Below are positions 11,617 through 18,495 of a stretch of 64,000 nucleotides of DNA, piece by piece (within the stretch, counting starts at the first letter, position 1; each line of letters opens with the position of its first letter). The stretch lies in assembly GCA_903955385.1 (NCBI GenBank), contig CAJBNH010000008.1, positions 35,832-99,831 of the forward strand, in the 5' to 3' direction. The DNA is from an uncultured Myxococcales bacterium. GTDB lineage: Bacteria; Myxococcota_A; UBA9042. Below the pieces are notes generated by a model. That model was not told the origin of the DNA. It was given only the letters and a program-made list of their open reading frames with translations, and made no database searches. Made by a program: the position numbers and the translations under genes.

Positions 11617-12987
11617 TCAGCGGCGCAACTTGCCGACTTCGGCCGGAAGTTCACGAACCGGGACGACACGCGCAAACCCGGGTCCCGTCAGCACATTCAC
11701 GCGCAACCGTCCGCGGTGACTGGGGTCCACCACGGTCAGTGACCCCGGCTGGCAGCCCGAGCCGCCGGTCGGTCGCGAGCAACCCTCTGCCCGCACCAGA
11801 CCCACGGCCACCGCCTGCAGCGCGCCGAACCGTCCCTGGCAGAACACGCCGGAGGCCGCCGACACCACCGCCCCCACGCCCGTTCGCAGCGCGTGCTCGT
11901 AGATGCGGTACGCGCGGTCCGCAATCAGCTCGCCGTCCCGCAGCAGTGTCAGGGGCCGCGCAGTCAGCAGCAGCGTCGACTTGTAGGCACCCAGAATGTC
12001 AAGGGTTTCTCGCAGTCGCTTTAGCTCGGCCTCACCCACCGTGTCGTCTCGGGTGTCCACCGCCGACAGCGCCACGTCGCCCAGCGCCAGCACAGGAGCA
12101 CCACCGGCAGAGCGCGGCAGGACCGTCAGCCGGTCTGCGGGGTTGCGCATGACGGCAAGCGTGCCGTCGCGCCCTGCCTGCGCCGGGCCCGTGTCGGCCG
12201 CCACCGGCCACGACAGAACCGCGAGCTCAGGGGCCAGCCGTCCGGCGGTCTCGGCCATCACGGTCGCCGTCGCCGCACTACCGGCCACTACGAGCACGTC
12301 GGCCTGGATGCGCTGGGCTGTCGCGACCACCTCTCCCGCATCAGCAGGCTGAGCGTCGGCCCCAGCAAAAACCAGACGCGGACCGGACTTGGCGGGCAGC
12401 GTCGCCTCTTCCTCTGGGGCGCCGTCGACGGGGACGACCTCCAGCCGCTCGACGGGCAGTCGCAGGGTCACGACCACCGGCACCTCGCCCGCGCGGCTCG
12501 CTTCGACGGACAAGTGACGGTCGCGAACGCTTTCGGCAAAGACGTGTTCCACCGCGCGGCCTTCGACCGGGTCGCTGCCGTCCTCGAAGTGCCACACGTA
12601 GCGGTCGAACTGTACGCCGGGACCAGGCTCGGCGTACAACCGCACCTTGGTGTTCGCCCACACGCGCAGCTCGGTAGGGTCGGCGCGCAACGACAGCGCC
12701 GTCGCGCCACCGGTAGTCGCCTCAGCAGCTTCAACTTCCGCATCGGTGACGGTCGAGGGCAGGGCGGTCGCACCTTCGTTGGCCGGACCTCCGTCGGCCG
12801 CAGTGCCGTCTCCCCGCGCATCCGACGTCACGTGGGGCTGCAAGGTCGATGCGCTGGCGTCTGGAGGTGTGGGGATCGGCGACGTCACATCCGGAGCCGT
12901 CGCCAGCCAAGCCACGCCCAACGCCAGCGCGGCGCCGACGACGGCCGCGACCACCCACTGGACCAGCCTGTCGCGCGCGGAACTCAA
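11617..12987 (-). CDS. Membrane-anchored PKD-domain protein, possible degenerate phosphoesterase
   Basis: About 456 residues if translation starts at TTG 12987; TTG 13014 is also possible and neither has a strong ribosome-binding site. An N-terminal membrane helix (LVQWVVAAVVGAALALGVAW) is followed by a Thr/Pro/Asp linker. A PKD-like domain comes next (WANTKVRLYAEPG to YVWHFEDGSDPVEG, then VEHVFAE), which usually mediates extracellular binding. The C-terminal 250 residues have the order of strands seen in metallophosphoesterases (RLVFAGAD, DVLVVAGSAAT, APVLALGDVALSAVDT), but the metal-binding His and Asn residues are not evident. This second assignment is inference. It is followed closely by hemW. 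Confidence 0.55.
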   Translation of the reverse strand: MSSARDRLVQWVVAAVVGAALALGVAWLATAPDVTSPIPTPPDASASTLQPHVTSDARGDGTAADGGPANEGATALPSTVTDAEVEAAEATTGGATALSLRADPTELRVWANTKVRLYAEPGPGVQFDRYVWHFEDGSDPVEGRAVEHVFAESVRDRHLSVEASRAGEVPVVVTLRLPVERLEVVPVDGAPEEEATLPAKSGPRLVFAGADAQPADAGEVVATAQRIQADVLVVAGSAATATVMAETAGRLAPELAVLSWPVAADTGPAQAGRDGTLAVMRNPADRLTVLPRSAGGAPVLALGDVALSAVDTRDDTVGEAELKRLRETLDILGAYKSTLLLTARPLTLLRDGELIADRAYRIYEHALRTGVGAVVSAASGVFCQGRFGALQAVAVGLVRAEGCSRPTGGSGCQPGSLTVVDPSHRGRLRVNVLTGPGFARVVPVRELPAEVGKLRR

Positions 12988-13014
12988 GGGAAGTCGGGTC
13001 CTCTGCCGCTCCAA

Positions 13015-13044
13015 TTGACCCCCGGGGTGCGGCCTGCGTAGTAT
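13015..13044 (+). promoter_or_regulatory. Candidate sigma-70 promoter
   Basis: TTGACC at 13015-13020 and TAGTAT at 13039-13044, 18-nt spacer. The expected transcript start near 13051 gives a leader of about 33 nt before ATG 13084. It lies in the divergent region opposite the PKD-domain gene. Confidence 0.5.
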
Positions 13045-13083
13045 GTCCAGCCCCCGGTCATGCCGCAACACGCGAGGCCACCG

Positions 13084-14361
13084 ATGTCGACCAGCCGTCT
13101 TCCGGTCCACTTCCCTTTCCGTGTCCCGCACGGGGCGTTCGCCCTCGCCGTCGCGCTTCTTTGGCTGCCGTCCGTGGTCTGCGCCAATGACTGGGATGGC
13201 GGGAAGAAGGATTGCCTGCAGGCGTTCGATGCGCCCGCAGCGGCCGACGAGAAGGTGCTGATGCAGTGTGCCGACCGCTTCAACGCCGGGGCGCAGCTGG
13301 ACAAGCTGTCCAAGGCCGAGCGCGCCACCATCGAGAAGGGCCTGCGCTATCTGTACGACTCCAGCGACAAGGGATGGCGCTTGGCGCGAGAGGGCCTGTA
13401 CCGTTTGGAGATCAAGGTGCCTGCCCGCAGTGCGCAACCCGCCGCTGCCGTCGCGCCCAAGACCGGCGCCCCAGCGGCCGAGGCCCCGCGCACCCGCTAC
13501 GACCCCCCGCCGACGCGTGACGCCGACAAGAAGGAAGCCGCGGACCTTGCCGATGGTGGGGTCAAGCTGCTGAAGAAGCAGAAGTGGGCTCAGGGTGCCG
13601 ACCAGCTGGAGAAGGCGGTGGCCAAGGACCCGCGCTCTGAGTTCGCGCTGTACAACCTGGTCTGCGCCGAAGCGAACCTGCCGGACCGCAAGCAGAGCGC
13701 CCTGAAACACCTGCAGAATCTGGCCGATCTGGGGACCGACGCCTCGTCTGAACGGCTGATCAAGGCGCGAGGCGACGCCGATCTCGTGCCGCTGCGTGAA
13801 GATCCCGACTTCAAGCGCATCACCGGCTACATCCGGATTCAGATCGTCAACACGATCGGTCGCCCGGGTGAGCCGGCCATCGAGAACATCGAGAAGGTGC
13901 TGGAGGGTCTGGGGCACAAGTCGCGCGACCTTGGGGTGCTCGACAAGCCGCAGGAGTTCCCGATCGTGCTGTTCAAGCCGCACGCCAAGGCGCAAACCGC
14001 CCTGATCGCCGAGCTGCTGAACCACCCGAAAACGCGGCTGGATCCGATCACGTTCGACACGAAGTACGACCTGATCATCCGCTGGGGAGCCAAGGTCACG
14101 ACGGTCGATGGCAAGCAGAAGGCGGACAGCATCGGCCCCGATTCCGTCGATGACTCGATTGCAGCCGCGCGAAACAAGCAGAACAAGATCCTGGCCCAGC
14201 CCGAGGCGGCCATCAACGACGTCAACAAGATCGTGTCCACGCCAGAGCGGGCCTATGGTCAGGTCGAAGCAATGGGCAAGCGCGTCGATGGCACGGTCAA
14301 GAAGGCCCAAGGCGCCGTCGACAAGATGAAGGATCTGGGCGACAAGCTGAACAGCCTGTAG
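13084..14361 (+). CDS. Exported TPR protein with LytR_C-like domain
   Basis: 425 residues from ATG 13084, which has GAGG 6 nt upstream; ATG 13060 is in frame but too close to the predicted transcript start. A signal peptide (about 12-32) ends at VVCA. A Cys-containing helical region and a TPR-like block follow, with the terminal motif seen at the end of many TPR arrays (LIKARGDADLVPLREDPDF). Then comes a domain starting IRIQIVNTIGRPGEPA and ending IIRWGAKV that matches the order of elements in LytR_C, a cell-wall-associated fold (inference). The last 60 residues are charged and helical. Probably a periplasmic cell-envelope protein. Confidence 0.6.
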   Translation: MSTSRLPVHFPFRVPHGAFALAVALLWLPSVVCANDWDGGKKDCLQAFDAPAAADEKVLMQCADRFNAGAQLDKLSKAERATIEKGLRYLYDSSDKGWRLAREGLYRLEIKVPARSAQPAAAVAPKTGAPAAEAPRTRYDPPPTRDADKKEAADLADGGVKLLKKQKWAQGADQLEKAVAKDPRSEFALYNLVCAEANLPDRKQSALKHLQNLADLGTDASSERLIKARGDADLVPLREDPDFKRITGYIRIQIVNTIGRPGEPAIENIEKVLEGLGHKSRDLGVLDKPQEFPIVLFKPHAKAQTALIAELLNHPKTRLDPITFDTKYDLIIRWGAKVTTVDGKQKADSIGPDSVDDSIAAARNKQNKILAQPEAAINDVNKIVSTPERAYGQVEAMGKRVDGTVKKAQGAVDKMKDLGDKLNSL

Positions 14362-14404
14362 CCACGCCCGCTGACACGCCTATTCCTCCTGCCGTGAGAA
14401 CGCC

Positions 14405-14650
14405 GTGCTTCACGACCTGTCCCAGCTGACCCCCATCGAGTGGGTCGTCATCACGTTGGCCACCGCGGTGACGCTGTTGGGGTCGCTGTTGCCCAAGATC
14501 GGCAACCTGATCGGCCGCGTGTTCTTGGGCGAGGACCCCATGCTGGCCCGATGGACCCAGGCTCGCCTGGAGCGCCGACGCAAGCACGAAGTCAAGGTCG
14601 CCGCGCGCCGGGAACGCCGCACTCGCATCGCCGCCGGCCCCCAGTCCTGA
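14405..14650 (+). CDS. Small single-pass membrane protein
   Basis: 81 residues from GTG 14405. One membrane helix (about residues 10-32, WVVITLATAVTLLGSLLP) is followed by a strongly basic cytoplasmic tail (RLERRRKHEVKVAARRERR). The gene sits 43 nt after the LytR_C-like gene and 44 nt before maf, so it is probably part of the same operon. No known family recognised. The clean start-stop and codon usage similar to its neighbours support a real gene. Confidence 0.55.
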   Translation: MLHDLSQLTPIEWVVITLATAVTLLGSLLPKIGNLIGRVFLGEDPMLARWTQARLERRRKHEVKVAARRERRTRIAAGPQS

Positions 14651-14694
14651 ACCGACCTGCACCGCACTCCACCTGCTGTTGAACGGAGCCCCCC

Positions 14695-15357
14695 ATGGCC
14701 GCCCCCCTGACGCTTGCGTCCAGTTCGCCGCGCCGCAAGGAGTTGCTCGAGAAGCTGGGCTTCACCCTGCGCGTGGTGCAGGCCAACATCGACGAGTCCC
14801 AGCAGGCGGGAGAGCTGCCAGAGGACTACGCCAAGCGCATGGCCCGCACCAAAGTCCTGATGGCGGTCAAGCGGTTGCAGGCGACGATCTACACTTCTGA
14901 TGTGGAAGCCCGGCGCCAGCTGATGTCGGCCCAGCCGCGCGGCGATGACCCGGTGCGCTGGGTGATCGGCGCGGATACCGTGGTGGTGGTCGACGACGTG
15001 ATCTTCGGCAAGCCGGCGGATGTGCAAGAGGCGCGCGAGATGCTGATGCGCCTGTCTGGCAGAGAACACTTGGTGATCACAGGGTTTTGCGTGTTCGACC
15101 TGAAGCGCAACCGCGAGGGTCTGCAAGCCGTCACCACCGTCGTGAAGTTCAAGGAACTGACCCGCGGCGAGGTCGACCAGTATGTGTCTGTCGGCGAAAG
15201 CATGGACAAGGCGGGCGCTTACGCGGTTCAGGGCGTGGGCTCGTACCTCGTCGAGTACCTGCAGGGCTCATACACCAACGTCGTCGGCCTGCCGCTGTGC
15301 CAGGTCGTCGAGATGATGCAGGAGATGGGCGCGAAGGACGTGATGCCGTGGGCTTGA
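14695..15357 (+). CDS. maf: Maf family nucleotide pyrophosphatase
   Basis: 220 residues. The N-terminal motif LTLASSSPRRKELLEKLGF is the Maf/YhdE signature, in which Ser and Arg residues contact the nucleotide phosphate. GADTVVVVDD with GKP shortly after supplies the second conserved acidic site. Maf proteins hydrolyse non-canonical or pyrimidine nucleoside triphosphates to monophosphates and are linked to septum control. A segment of about 15 residues (DVEARRQLMSAQPRGDD) before GADT is longer than in E. coli Maf. ATG 14695 is preceded by GGAGC. Cytoplasmic. Confidence 0.88.
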   Translation: MAAPLTLASSSPRRKELLEKLGFTLRVVQANIDESQQAGELPEDYAKRMARTKVLMAVKRLQATIYTSDVEARRQLMSAQPRGDDPVRWVIGADTVVVVDDVIFGKPADVQEAREMLMRLSGREHLVITGFCVFDLKRNREGLQAVTTVVKFKELTRGEVDQYVSVGESMDKAGAYAVQGVGSYLVEYLQGSYTNVVGLPLCQVVEMMQEMGAKDVMPWA

Positions 15358-15388
15358 CCCGCGGACACCTTGCCCGCCAGAACAAACC

Positions 15389-16111
15389 ATGACCGACGCA
15401 CCACAGACGATTGCCCAGCGACTTCAAGAGGTTCGCGGGCGGCTGTCCGATGCCTGCCACGTCGCTGGCCGGGACCCCGCCGGCGTGACCTTGGTGGCCG
15501 TTTCCAAGGGGCAGCCCGCACAAGCGATTCGCGACGCGTACGCGGCCGGGCAGCGCGACTTCGGTGAAAACTATGTGCAGGAATGGCAGGTCAAGGCGCA
15601 GGCGCTGGCGGACCTGACCGACCTGCGCTGGCACTTCGTCGGGCATCTGCAGCGCAACAAGGTCAAGCTTGTGGTGGGCAACGTGTTCTTGCTGCACTCG
15701 GCGGACGACATGGCAGGGATTGGTGAGCTTGCCCGGGTGGCGTGGAGCCGCGGCGTGCGCCAGGACGTTCTGTTGCAGGTCAACCTGGCGCAAGAGGCGA
15801 GCAAGCGGGGCTGTACCGAAGCAGAGGCCGACGAGTTCGTGCAGGTGCTCTGTCGTTCTCCGGGGTTGCGTTTGCTTGGGCTGATGACGCTGCCACCGGT
15901 GGAGGACGACCCGCAACAGGCCCGGCCTTGGTTCGCACAGCTCCGTGGTCTGCGCGACCGGCTTGCTGCGCAGTGGCAGGACCAGCCCGGTGTGCCCGTC
16001 GAGTGGTCGCTCTCGATGGGCATGAGCGGCGATTTCTCGGCCGCCATCGCCGAGGGAGCCACCCACGTCCGCATCGGCACCGCGATCTTTGGCTCGCGGA
16101 CCTACACCTGA
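15389..16111 (+). CDS. yggS: YggS/PROSC-type PLP-binding protein
   Basis: 240 residues. The PLP lysine is Lys40 in LVAVSKGQ. Further family marks are FGENYVQE, WHFVGHLQRNK and the C-terminal SMGMSGDF and VRIGTAIFG segments that hold the cofactor phosphate. These proteins keep pyridoxal 5'-phosphate balance and affect amino-acid metabolism; no catalytic activity is established. ATG 15389 lies 31 nt after the maf stop. Length matches the family. Confidence 0.92.
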   Translation: MTDAPQTIAQRLQEVRGRLSDACHVAGRDPAGVTLVAVSKGQPAQAIRDAYAAGQRDFGENYVQEWQVKAQALADLTDLRWHFVGHLQRNKVKLVVGNVFLLHSADDMAGIGELARVAWSRGVRQDVLLQVNLAQEASKRGCTEAEADEFVQVLCRSPGLRLLGLMTLPPVEDDPQQARPWFAQLRGLRDRLAAQWQDQPGVPVEWSLSMGMSGDFSAAIAEGATHVRIGTAIFGSRTYT

Positions 16112-16150
16112 CCCGTCGCGAGACTCCAAAGACCCCGTCCGCGACCGACG

Positions 16151-16207
16151 GTGTTGCACGAATGTTGCACCCGTTGGCTTGACGCCGATCCCCGACCGGG
16201 CCAAGGT
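16151..16207 (+). promoter_or_regulatory. Direct GTTGCAC repeats beside a weak candidate promoter
   Basis: GTTGCAC occurs at 16153-16159 and again at 16164-16170, 11 bp apart, one helical turn. A -35-like TTGACG (16179-16184) lies just downstream, and with a 17-nt spacer a weak -10 CAAGGT is at 16202-16207. The layout suits an activator binding in front of the promoter of the phosphoribosyltransferase genes. The rest of the 178-nt gap shows nothing else. Confidence 0.3.
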
Positions 16208-16289
16208 CCGCCGCGCCCGGACAGGCAACACCGTCCGGCCCGACACGGTCCCCTCCTTCCCCCCCTTATTCCCCCGCGCGAGGCACGCC

Positions 16290-17108
16290 ATGGGCGAGAC
16301 GTGCTACCTGGACGTGAATGCCGACGTGGGCGAGCTCCGCCACGCCTACGGCTCCAACGTGCACCTGATGCACGACCCACTGGCGTTGACGTGGCTGGCC
16401 CGGCTTAGCCACCCGTCGTGCGTGCAGCCTGAGGTCAATCGCATCATCTCGATGCTGTACCGCAGCCTGATGCGCGAGGTGATCAATCGGGAATTCCCGC
16501 GCCGGGTGGTGCGCTCCGAGACCCGGATGCGCGAGTACACCGAACACGGGTACTACGAAGGCACCGTCATCGACCCCTCGATCGAGGTCACGACGGTCGA
16601 CATCGTGCGCGCGGGCATCCTGCCGTCGATGGTCTGCTTTGAGGCGCTGACCGAGATCCTCGACCCCACGCGCGTGCGACAGGACCACATCCTGATGAGC
16701 CGCTTGGTCAATGTCGACGAGCAGGTCACCGGTGCCGGTATCTTCGGCAGCAAGATCGCGGGTCCGGTCGCCGGTCGCATCCTGCTGTTCCCCGACCCGA
16801 TGGGTGCCACCGGGGGCTCGCTGGTCGAGGCCGTGCAGTTCTACATGAACGAGCTCGACGGTCCGCCCAAGCACATTTACGCCCTGAACCTGATGGTGAC
16901 CCCAGAGTTTCTGCGCAAGGTCACGAGCGCTTTCCCTGGTCTGGTCAGCGTCTACGCCTATCGCTTGGACCGCGGACTGTCGCCCGCCGACGTGCTCGCC
17001 GACATGCCCGGCGCCCAGTGGGACCGCGAGCGCGGCCTGAACGACCGCCAGTACATCGTGCCGGGTGCCGGTGGCATGGGCGAGATCATGAACAACGCGC
17101 TGTCCTGA
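16290..17108 (+). CDS. Uracil phosphoribosyltransferase-like protein (divergent)
   Basis: 272 residues from ATG 16290, longer than the usual 208-220 of Upp. The PRPP-binding loop is ILLFPDPMGATGGSLVEA, equivalent to the VDPMLATGGS loop of Upp. Other Upp-like parts are TVDIVRAGILPSM (the RAG motif) and the C-terminal IVPGAGGMGEI, where Upp has PGLGDAGDR. The loss of the acidic residues in that uracil-binding loop makes the base specificity uncertain. It lies directly upstream of hpt, so a nucleobase salvage role fits. ATG was chosen over upstream in-frame codons because family similarity begins near here. Confidence 0.7.
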   Translation: MGETCYLDVNADVGELRHAYGSNVHLMHDPLALTWLARLSHPSCVQPEVNRIISMLYRSLMREVINREFPRRVVRSETRMREYTEHGYYEGTVIDPSIEVTTVDIVRAGILPSMVCFEALTEILDPTRVRQDHILMSRLVNVDEQVTGAGIFGSKIAGPVAGRILLFPDPMGATGGSLVEAVQFYMNELDGPPKHIYALNLMVTPEFLRKVTSAFPGLVSVYAYRLDRGLSPADVLADMPGAQWDRERGLNDRQYIVPGAGGMGEIMNNALS

Positions 17109-17166
17109 CCGCCGCTTGCCTCTGCCCCACCACCCCGTCATCTCTCTCCCCCGCAAGGAACGCCCC

Positions 17167-17703
17167 ATGAGCCGCGAGAGCGTGGAACCCTATCTGTCCG
17201 CTGAGATCATCGCCGCCCGCACCGCCGAATTGGGGCGCGAGATCACCGTCGCCGGCATCACCGATCAGCCTCTGGTGGTGGTGTGTGTGCTGAAGGGTTC
17301 GGTCATCTTCTTTGCCGACGTCGTGCGACACATCGACATGCCGACCAACCTCGTGTTCCTCGGCGTTGCTTCCTACGGGGCGTCGATGGAGACCTCTGGC
17401 GCCGTACGGCTGACCCACGACCTGACCCTCGACATCGCCGGCCGCGACGTGCTGATCGTCGAGGACATCGTCGACACCGGCCTGACCATGAACTACCTGC
17501 TGCGGACACTCGGCGCCCGCAAGCCCAAGTCGCTGCGGGTCTGCACGCTGCTGCACAAGCCCGCTCGCATGCGCGTGGAAGTGCCGCTCGACTTCACCGG
17601 GTTTACCATCGACGACGTGTTCGTGGTCGGCTACGGGCTGGACTACGACGAGCGCTATCGCAACCTGCCGTACATCGGCGCCATGCGCTTTCAGGCGGAC
17701 TAG
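17167..17703 (+). CDS. hpt: Hypoxanthine phosphoribosyltransferase
   Basis: 178 residues from ATG 17167, preceded by AAGGA at about 7 nt. The PRPP loop VEDIVDTGLT (98-107) carries the conserved acidic pair. The N-terminal LKGS (42-45) and the flexible SYG (69-71) are in place, and VVGYGLDYDERYRNLPYIG near the C-terminus is the purine-binding signature. It converts hypoxanthine or guanine plus PRPP to IMP or GMP. It follows a UPRT-like gene by 58 nt, forming a salvage pair, and its stop touches the next gene. Confidence 0.93.
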   Translation: MSRESVEPYLSAEIIAARTAELGREITVAGITDQPLVVVCVLKGSVIFFADVVRHIDMPTNLVFLGVASYGASMETSGAVRLTHDLTLDIAGRDVLIVEDIVDTGLTMNYLLRTLGARKPKSLRVCTLLHKPARMRVEVPLDFTGFTIDDVFVVGYGLDYDERYRNLPYIGAMRFQAD

Positions 17704-18351
17704 GTGGACGGCGAGCTCCGGCTGCGATTTCTGGGACACGCAGCTTTCGACCTCTCGGTTGACGGCGTGCGGTTGTGCTTGGACCCACACAAGCCGGGCG
17801 CACTGGGCGGCCGCTTCCAACTGCCTGCCATTCAAGGTCCTTTCGACGCCCTCGTCTGCACCCATCGACACGAGGACCACGCCTCCTGGACGCCTGAGCT
17901 TGGCACGCAGCGGTGGATCGATCCTCCGGCGCGCTTGGGGTCCGTGATGCTGGAAGCCCGTCCCGCATTTCACGACGCCCACGGCGGTGCACGCATGGGC
18001 ATGATCCGCATGGTGTCCGTGCGCGGCAACGGCATCCGCGTGGTGCACTGCGGCGACTTGGGCGGGTACGACGACGACGACGTGGCATGGCTGCAGGGGG
18101 CCGACGTGCTGCTGGTGCCCGCGGGCGGAACGTACACGCTGGACGGCGCTCAGGCCGCTGAGCTCGTGCGCCGGGTTCAGCCGTCCTGGGCCGTGCCGAT
18201 TCACTGCCTCGACTCGCGCATCGACCTTCCGCTGGCCCCCGTGGACGACTTCCTGACGGCCTGGACCGGTGCTGTGATCGGCATCGACGAACTCGTCGTC
18301 CGCCGCGGGCCCGCCTCTCCCTGCCGGGTCGCGCTGCTGAACGTCCCCTGA
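17704..18351 (+). CDS. MBL-fold metallo-hydrolase
   Basis: 215 residues starting at GTG 17704 directly after the hpt stop. The metallo-beta-lactamase motif THRHEDHA places His54, His56, Asp58 and His59 as metal ligands, and further His residues (FHDAHG, VVHCGDLGG, IHCLD) can complete the site. The short form with FLGHAAFDL at the start resembles the UPF0173/UlaG-like branch of small hydrolases. The substrate is unknown. The tight fit to hpt suggests co-translation. Confidence 0.8.
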   Translation: MDGELRLRFLGHAAFDLSVDGVRLCLDPHKPGALGGRFQLPAIQGPFDALVCTHRHEDHASWTPELGTQRWIDPPARLGSVMLEARPAFHDAHGGARMGMIRMVSVRGNGIRVVHCGDLGGYDDDDVAWLQGADVLLVPAGGTYTLDGAQAAELVRRVQPSWAVPIHCLDSRIDLPLAPVDDFLTAWTGAVIGIDELVVRRGPASPCRVALLNVP

Positions 18352-18403
18352 ATCGCTTGAAATTGCAGTTTTGGTTTCAATCGGTTGCGCGGTTCTGCGC
18401 GCC

Positions 18404-18432
18404 TTGCGCCGCCGAGCATGCATGTGTAGACT
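18404..18432 (+). promoter_or_regulatory. Candidate sigma-70 promoter
   Basis: TTGCGC at 18404-18409 and TAGACT at 18427-18432 with exactly 17 nt between. It lies about 60 nt before ATG 18496. A weak inverted repeat (TTGAAA...TTTCAA) about 30 nt upstream could end the preceding transcript but has no U-run. Confidence 0.5.
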
Positions 18433-18495
18433 TCGCCGCTTGCGCCGTGGGACCAGTCGCACGCGCTCTGTTTGCCTTGGGGGGAGAACATCGTC

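Noticed and set aside
12988..14310. N-terminal extension of the minus-strand PKD protein frame
   Set aside because: The frame stays open through the plus-strand gene starting at 13084, but the extension is non-homologous, while the membrane helix begins near 12980.
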